Origin: Tetragonia tetragonoides
Taxonomy: Eukaryota; Streptophyta; Magnoliopsida; Caryophyllales; Aizoaceae
Direction of reading: 5' to 3'
DNA: 64,000 bases
NCBI GenBank assembly: GCA_038025085.1
Contig: CM076152.1
Span: forward strand, 29,763,501 to 29,827,500
Part shown: one piece after another, positions 57,001-64,000 of the stretch
Position numbering within the stretch: position 1 is the first letter of the stretch
How the letters are laid out: every line of letters starts with the position of its first letter
Notes under the pieces: model-generated
What the model saw: the letters and a program-made list of their open reading frames with translations, nothing else
Told to the model about the DNA's origin: nothing
The model's database searches: none
Translations under genes and position numbers: made by a program

Positions 57001-57826
57001 ATGCTCGAAGTGCCACCTGACCTGACAATCGGGTCGGTCGGGTTGGATTCGGGTTGGGTTAAATATGTTTGGATTAGGGGTGTAACTGAGTTGAGCCGAC
57101 TCGGTGAGCCGTCGGGCTCGGCTCGGTCAAAGCTCGGCTTGGTCAAAGCTCGGCTCAAGTTCGGGTCAAACCGAGCTCGAGCAGAACCCGAGCCTACCCG
57201 AATGCTTTCTGAGCCGAGCCCGAGCCTACTATGGCTCGGCTCGGTCGGCTCGGTTGACTAGATTTAGTTAAGTTTCCTCTCTATTAGAATAAAATCATTA
57301 AATATTTTTAGAGATTTCTTATTTTTTTAAGGTTTTTTTTCTTCATATGAGAACGTGCAAGGGATCATTATAGTCAAATTCAATTGCAATTATTTTAGAT
57401 TAATTTTTTCTTATGTTTGTATTGATGAGTTTGAATTTGAGTCAAGCCGAGCCGAGCCACGAGCCTAAATCGAGCCGAGCCCGAGCTTCGATCTTTCCGG
57501 CTCGACGAGCTTTGAGCCGAGCCCGAGCCAAGCCAAAACAAACCGAGTCGAGCCCGAGCCAGGCCCGGCTCGGGCTCGACTCGGCTCGTTTACACCCCTA
57601 GTTCGGATCGAATACAAGTCGGGTCAAACATGGGTTCGATTTCGTGTTATTCAACGAGTTTTACAAATGTTATCTTACAATTTTCGGTTTCGGGTCGGGT
57701 TACTCCAGTCTCGGGTCAAAACAGGTCGGGTCATTTCAAGTTTAAACCTTTTGGGGTCGAATTCGGTCAGGTCAGCAGCGGGTCGGATTCAGATCGGTCA
57801 TCAAGTCTAGTCAGTTTTTGCCAGCT
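57001..57826. repeat. TCGGGT-rich repeat hosting a hAT element
   Basis: GGGTCGGGT-type motifs on both sides of the nested hAT element. The right edge, read inward, is 'gtagagctggcaaaaactgac', like the GAGCTGTCAAAA end at 620. The left edge is less clear. It belongs to the same ACCCGA-rich group as 620-1307 and 38956-39620. Confidence 0.5.
57075..57600. mobile_element. Nested non-autonomous hAT transposon
   Basis: Perfect TAGGGGTGTAA terminal inverted repeats and an 8-bp TSD with one mismatch (GTTTGGAT 57067-57074, GTTCGGAT 57601-57608). 526 bp, with ends rich in CGAGCC/GGCTCG motifs. It is inserted into the TCGGGT-rich repeat. Confidence 0.92.
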
Positions 57827-57831
57827 CTACA

Positions 57832-58484
57832 CCTGCCACTTAGCATCAAGCCATCACACGTTATATTGGCAGACAAGATTTATCCCATGATTTGCACGCA
57901 TGGACTCGTAGAATAATATTACTAATATATAAAATTTAAAATTAAAAATATCCAAATATGTCATGGGAAATAATGCATATTATCTAGAAATTATATTTTT
58001 AATGAAATATTTATACAATAAGATGTATTCTAATGCTAATTCTGTAAAACAAAAAATTTCTTGAAAACGATATAATTTCATGTCATCTTCATTCCCTAAT
58101 GAGAATGGACAAAACTTATTAGTTAGATAATGCAAATAAAAATAAATTGTAAGATTTACTAACTCACAGTTTTTGTTCTAGAACAAAAATATCACATAAT
58201 TTTATAATAATGAAAAAATATACAAAACTAATCTGTAGTTTGATCGTGTTATGAAAATAATCTGAAATTTAGAAATTTACAAAAATACTTCTAAGTTTCA
58301 GCCTGTTATTCATAAACAGTAAAATGACTAATTGTCTTAACTTTCTATTAACTTTCATCCATTAGTTAACTTTAATTCTTTACCTAATAAGAAAAGGGAA
58401 ACAAACAGAGTATGGAAACCAACAACCATTCAGCTTTAGTTTTACTGCCCTCTTTAACTCTCGTCTCTCCTCTTTATATTTCTC
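57832..58484. other. No gene recognised
   Basis: AT-rich spacer; small frames at 58380-58693 overlap the TRIM and are incidental. Confidence 0.45.
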
Positions 58485-58938
58485 TGTTAACTTTTTATAA
58501 TTGGGCCCATTTAGAAAGTGTTTATAACATAAGTGAGGTTCTAATCCAAAATCAATTGGCAATGGGTGGAGTAACTCCCTTAGTTATAAACACCTCAAGG
58601 CACTCTTTCTTGATCAATTGGGCTGAAACGTGGACCAAACAAACCCAACTTGGGCCAGTCACACATGCGTGGGCTAAACAGGGGTCAAATTGAACTACCC
58701 CGCCGCACAATTGCCTCATTGGGCTTCAACATGTGGGCCAACAAGGGGTGTCATAAAGGTAGGACCAAAGCCCGCTCTGATACCATGTTAACTTTTTATA
58801 ATTAGGCCCATTTAGAAAGTGATTATAACATAAGTGAGGTTCCAACCCAAAACCAATTGACAATGGATGAAGTAACTCCCTTAATTATAAACACCTTAAG
58901 GCACTCTTTCTTGATCAATGTGGGACAACCCTTCAACA
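58485..58938 (-). mobile_element. TRIM-like miniature LTR retrotransposon
   Basis: Direct repeats 58786-58938 (153 bp) and 58485-58618 (134 bp, lacking its last ~20 bp) have TG...CA ends (minus strand TGTTGAAGGG...GTTAACA). Next to the right repeat the minus strand reads TGGTATCAGAGC (58785-58774), a perfect initiator tRNA-Met primer site. The internal part is only about 155 bp and non-coding. Flanks TTCTC and TCCTC may be a TSD with one mismatch. Total 454 bp, within TRIM size. Confidence 0.85.
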
Positions 58939-58943
58939 TCCTC

Positions 58944-60600
58944 TCATCTCAATTATAGATACGTTATTGCTTTTCTTTAACAAAAAAAAACATGTAAGAG
59001 TAATAGTAACCCAAACTGGAAACTATATGTCATATAGAAAAAGAAAAAGGTTACTTTTTGGACGCAAATTGCAAGTATACAGATATGGAAATTACACGCA
59101 AAACATATTGAAAATGTTACAATTATAGTAATCAGAATTGGAAATTATAATTAACTTAGACAAGGGTGGACATATTGATATGGAAAAAATTCTTCGTTGG
59201 TTGCCGACCATCGTAAAGTAGGGCTAGCTAGTATAAGTTATTGTATTTTTTATTTGGGCCCAACTAATGTTATAGTTAGGTAATACTACTAATATGTTAT
59301 AACTATTAATTGTAAATGATTTTTATTTTAAATAAGTTAATTACCGGCTCAGATTATTCTAATCAGAATCAAGGGTTAAAATGTTTATATAGTAGTAGTT
59401 GACAATCACCTAATAGGCTTCTTATTGATATGGTCTTGGAGGTTGGAGGTGTAGCTTTTGCTATTAAATATGAGAGTCATACATGTACCATTGTTGCCTT
59501 CTAGAGAGATTTGTACTTGGTTTAATAAGGAGAATTGGTCAGAGAGAGAGAGAGAAACAAAGGAGAGAGGAGATGAATGATTGAGGCACAATCATATTTG
59601 TTTTAGATACGCAGTAGCACATACGTCAATGGAGATGAGAAATTATATATACAGAGGACTAGAGGATCAGAGAGAGGATAGAGAAAGGGCCAGAAGACTT
59701 CGGATTATTTATTTTTATTCTTCCTATAATAATTTGGTAGTTTTTAATTTGTCCTCTTAATAAATGTGTCTTTATTGTTAAAGAGTTTTCCCGTGTCATA
59801 ACCAGATGGAAAAGACATGACTTGACTTTGCATTGGCTCGTCATAATTTTTACACAACACTTTATAAATTCACTTTATAATTTACAAAACTAATTTTCTA
59901 AAATATGCAAAAAATTATTGAAACCAAATTGGAAAACAAGTTTTTTTTTTTTTTTTTAAATAAAAAGGTGTTATATGAATGTTTTCTTTTGATAATTCTA
60001 TTACTTTTATATATTAAGTACCATCATACATAGCAATAAGGACCCATATGGGTACAACATCAAGCAAAAAACAACATTCAACAGTTGAGATTCGTATCCA
60101 CATCGCTAAAAAATATGCTAATACTGTAACACCCTAGTATTTGGGACATTTAATAACTTGTATAAAGAAATTACGATTACAACAACGAAATACTTCTATT
60201 GATAAATCAAGGGTATTATCCTCACACTCACTCGATAAATGAGTACAAGGCTAAAACAGTACAACTCTTAATAACTTAACGTTATTACAACTAGGACATA
60301 GTTGAGCAGAATGGGGTCTCGATATTCTCTCTCGACGCACGTTAGCAACCCTTGCTAACCTGCACTACGTTCATGGCAGGGAGGAAAACAAGAGCGACCA
60401 TGAGAGCTCTTGAGCTATGGAGAAAATAAACAAACGTAATCGATTGAAACCAATTATGATAAACCTAATCCTCAAAATATAGCTAGGAATCTATATGATG
60501 AATTAAACTTGTTCTCTAATGTTGACTTGCTGAAGGAGGCACCGAAAAACATCACTGCTAATAAAGTGCAGCAGCTCGCGATAAGCTCAATCAATAGCTT
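58944..60600. other. No gene; possible LTR edge
   Basis: The segment from about 60126 starts TGTAACACCCTAG, a form common at plant LTR edges, but no partner LTR is in the window. A GA microsatellite lies at about 59538-59555 and T-runs at about 59941-59957. Confidence 0.4.
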
Positions 60601-60614
60601 CAAATGATTAGCAA

Positions 60615-60810
60615 TAATTCGATTGGAAGTAGAGCTGGAACCCAATCTTGGGCAGAAAAGGTTGAAGAAGCAGAAGTATCCGAAAAATCGCCTCCGCCAG
60701 GTAAAATTGACTCAATTTGCGACTTCCTTTGATGTGTCTAAATTGAATAATACTGGGTTCAAACTAGGTTATGTTCAGAATGCGAATGTTAATGGTGAAT
60801 ATGTGGGTCA
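60615..60810 (+). pseudogene. Possible LINE ORF1 fragment
   Basis: One frame gives TQSWAEKVEEAEVSEKSPPP and a neighbouring frame KLNNTGFKLGYVQNANVNGE. Both have the flavour of plant LINE ORF1 (DUF4283-type) proteins. Short, frame-shifted and uncertain. Confidence 0.25.
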
Positions 60811-61036
60811 ATTTTATTTTATTTTATTTTTGGGTTTAAATGGCAGTAATTGATTACTGATGAAAGAAATGAGTATCTTACATCCTACAGGCAACAAGGG
60901 TCATGGAGCCACCTACTAGATAAGGTTCCCCATTTGACCCATGTCCCATGAACCAAATCTAAATTCAACATTGCAAAATAAACCTTACACATACCAAACA
61001 AGCTAAAAACCATCTAAAAAACAGAACCATAACTGC
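60811..61036 (-). other. 3' end of the LINE
   Basis: On the minus strand, an A-rich (AAAAT)n stretch at about 60810-60832 would be the tail of the LINE whose last coding frame stops at 61037. Confidence 0.5.
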
Positions 61037-64000
61037 CTATATTATATCAAAGACCGTAAAGTTCCCTATCAAGTCTGTTGATCTTCCTGTTACTTCGCCC
61101 CTCAATGCGTGTGCAAACTGTAAACCTGATTGATGCATGATCATGTTGTCTGAAATCACACCATCCCCGAAACACAACTCATTTCTTGTTCTCCAAATCC
61201 AATACGTAAGTGTTGCAAAGGCAACTACATAACATGCTTTTTTGAATCTACTTGCTCTGCATTTTGAAACCAAGTTAACACACAATCCATAGATGAAGAC
61301 TTTGCTGTGCATCCCAACCAGTTCTTGACTTCCTGCAGCAGTTTGCTGGTTCTAAGAGATTCAAAGAACGATGCCTATGATCCTCAGGAGTACTGTGACA
61401 TAGAAGACATGTGGTGTCTCCAGTGTAAAAAACTCATCCTTATGCATTCTATCTCTTGTGAGCAATTTCTGGGTATGAGCCAACTAAAAGAAGAAACTAT
61501 GTCTTGGCATGTTCAAACCTCCCCAAAGAAGATTTTTAGCATGTCTCAGTTTTCCCATGTCCCCCATCAAATACTTGTAGCCACTTCCCACAGTGTGGAT
61601 ATCTATTGGTGTGCAACTCCAAATGTTGCCATTATTTTAAGCTTGTACAAACAGATCCTTTTGTTTATTTAGCTTCCTCCATGCCCAACTGTTGTCAAGT
61701 TTAGGTACATGGTGCCAGAATTCCTCATTATGCAAATAAACTCTCCATTAACCCATTTCACGCACCCACATATTGTCCTCCTTTGAAGCAAGGTCCCAAA
61801 TATGCTTCTCATTCAGAGCTGTTTTGAATATTTTGCAATTTTTTAGATTTAACCCACCATTCTTGGGTTTACACACAAAATCCCAAGCAATCAGGTTGCT
61901 TTTCCTCTTCTGGTAAGACCAAAGAAATTTCCTGCATTTTTGTTCAATGATCTTCATAACTCCTGATGGTAACACATATATATTGGACCAATACATATGT
62001 ATAGACATAAGGGCAAAATTAATTAACTGAGTTCTTCCAGAATAAGATAAATTCCTAGCAGCCCAGGTATTATTCTTTTAGTAACCTTCTCTATCAAGCA
62101 CTTACAATCAAGCTTACTCCATTTAGAGGAAGAGAGAAGCACCCCTAAATATTTCATGGGGAATGAGCCCTCTTGGAATCCAGACAAACCTCTTAGCTTG
62201 ATCTTCATTTCTTTTAAAACCCCAGCTAGGTAAATGTATGACTTGGCTTGATTAGCTTGTCGTCCTGTGACCTTAGAGAAGTAAGAAAAATATTCCGTGA
62301 TTTTAGTAACAGAAGCTTCATTGGCTTTACAAAAGACCATAAGGTCATCTGCAAAAGCATAGATGGTTCATTTTCACAGTTTTCCATATTGGACGCCACT
62401 TGAACTGTGGGTCATTGCCCATGAGCTTCAATAAATTGGACAACAATTCCATCACCAAAACAAAGAGCAAGGGAGATACATGATCTCCTTGTCTTATCCC
62501 CCTTTTTGCTTTAAAATAGCCTCTGAATGTGCCATTTAAACTGACAGTGAAACTAGCAGAATGCACACAATCCACAATCCATGCACTGAATTTCTGAGGA
62601 AAACCATAACCCCCTAACATTTCTTCCAGAAAATCCCAATGAACAGTATCATAAGCCTTTTTGAGATCTATCTTCATCATACATCTAGCACTAGCATTTT
62701 TCCTCCAATACTTCCTTATCAATTATTGGCAAATCTGCCCTCAAAAAAAAAAAATTATTGGCAAATCATGATTTTGTGAACAATAGACCTATTAGCTAAA
62801 ATGCTCCCTGATTTTGGGAAATAAGATCAGGAAGCACCCTAGCTAATCTCTTACAAATCACCTTAGAGATACATTTATAAATTACATTACAACATGCAAT
62901 AGGTCTAAATTCAGAGGCAAACTCTGGATTAGGTACCTTAGGAATTAAACACAATTGTAGTAGCATTAACCTTTTTAAGGAACTGAGCAGATGTAAAAAA
63001 AGTCAGACATTGCATCACTTACCTGATCACCAACAATCTCCCAAGAGTCTTTGAAGAAACCACTTCCAAACCAATGAGGTCCAGGGCTTTTGTCAGAGCT
63101 GATTGAGAACATGGCTTCTTTAGTTTGATCTTGTTTTGTTACAGGGTTTTGTCACATGTTAAATAAGGGAAGAGACTCATTTGTTGTTGTGTAGACAGGA
63201 CATAACCTGCTTTTAAGATGAACTCAACAGCTTGCACCCTGTTTCTCTCCTTAGTACCAAGCATGTTTTTTGTAAAAAGAAGTCAATTCATCAAAATGGG
63301 TCTTGATCAGTAAGAGTAACACCATCACCATTTTTCCGAGAGGCCACCATCCCTTTTTTATTCTTTTTCTTCAAAATGGCATGAAATTTTTTTGTATTAT
63401 CATTACCTAACTGGATCTATCTCATCTTACTCTTTTGCTTCAGATCCTCTTCAGGAGCTATATTTATTTTCCTGAAGGATTTCCTTGCCTCACTCTCTTT
63501 TTGTTGTAACACAATGTTGGTGGGTCATTGTCAGCACATGCTTAAGTAGTGAGCATTTCAGCCCTTGTAGAATCAGCTTTGACTAAAACATTAGCGAACT
63601 CTGATTTATTTAGCTTTTCCAGTGCAACTCTCACATTCTTCAACTTCATGTATAACCTGAACATTTTTATCCCTTGAGTCTCAATGTTCCAAGCTTTCTG
63701 AACTAAAGAAAGGATTTCAGAATGTTTGCTCCACATATTGAAATATTTGAAGCTCCCTTTATTCTGAGGTCTAGAACTTTCAGCTGAATACAAGCTGGTG
63801 AATGATCAGAGACCTCTTCAGGAAGAAATCTCACTGAGAGCATTGATCAAATTTATGCAGTCAATGACAATTAGCAAAAACTCAGTCAACCTTAGAGTAA
63901 ACTCTCCTGCCATCTTTGTGTCTGTTATTCCATATGTATTTACAGCCAGATCACCCCCATTCAGTTAATAAACACTGATCAAGGATGTCCTTGTAATCCA
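61037..64000 (-). pseudogene. L1-type LINE ORF2 (endonuclease-RT), degraded, cut by the window edge
   Basis: Read from the right edge: endonuclease remnants (YIWNNRHKDGRRVYSKVD at about 63930, then VSDHSP at about 63810). RT follows, with [44 protein letters not shown] and KRGIRQGDHVSPLLF (usually QGDP). FADDLMVF (about 62330-62353) is reached only after a one-base frame change. MKYLGVLLS comes next, then a C-terminal part with FLWSYQKRK and a zf-RVT-like tail (YWIWRTRNELCFGD). Multiple stops and shifts break it. It lost its 5' part to the window edge, not necessarily in the genome. Confidence 0.9.

Noticed and set aside
61307..61672. 121-codon plus-strand frame.
   Set aside because: It is opposite the C-terminal region of the minus-strand LINE ORF2, so it is a shadow frame.
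1..64000. CRISPR arrays, bacterial operons or ribosomal RNA genes.
   Set aside because: None seen; repeats here are transposons, microsatellites and short tandem arrays of a plant nuclear genome.

Overview
The window is plant nuclear DNA, most likely from a eudicot. It is AT-rich and intron-bearing, has very low gene density, and is filled with plant transposon classes: Ty1/copia, Ty3/gypsy of the Tat lineage, CACTA, hAT, Mutator-like and Stowaway elements, a SINE, a LINE, a TRIM-like element and a probable Helitron end. I recognise one intact host gene, a minus-strand aromatic amino acid decarboxylase at 39905-42192. It has three exons and 517 codons, and its active-site residues point to a tyrosine/DOPA decarboxylase. 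The species cannot be fixed from the sequence.

Layout. 1-3115: a 1.25-kb tandem duplication whose junction carries a 39-bp inverted copy of the left flank. 3480-7060: a non-autonomous CACTA element holding three minus-strand retroposons, each with target-site duplications (TSDs). 7738-34457: a three-level nest. A decayed copia element has its 3' LTR split by a 13-kb Tat-lineage gypsy element (12807-34357, TSD AGTCA). That element is in turn split by a gag-only element with 1.8-kb LTRs (17231-25764, TSD GAAGG). 34466-39900: AT-rich DNA with small DNA transposons and a 290-bp tandem duplication. 39905-42350: the decarboxylase gene. 42780-51670: MITEs, a Helitron-type hairpin end, two 1.25-kb copies of one module that share a SINE, an inverted pair of tRNA-like sequences (one split by a hAT element), and a foldback element between TA microsatellites. 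51670-60800: mostly unrecognised DNA, two hAT elements with TSDs, and a TRIM. 60810-64000: a broken L1-type LINE on the minus strand that runs off the right edge.

The most unusual structure is the antisense cassette of the Tat element. Between the integrase and the 3' LTR, four gene-like units lie on the strand opposite to gag-pol (13424-13987, 14436-15102, 15293-26248 and 26393-27844). The third has two canonical introns. Once the nested insertion is skipped, it reads as a 750-codon frame with no stop, whereas the sense pol frame of the same element has six in-frame stops and a frameshift. Its first exon resembles the plant 'putative gypsy-type transposon' (Transposase_28-like) domain and the rest is rich in predicted coiled coil. 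TATA-like boxes lie about 90-115 bp upstream of three of the four start codons.
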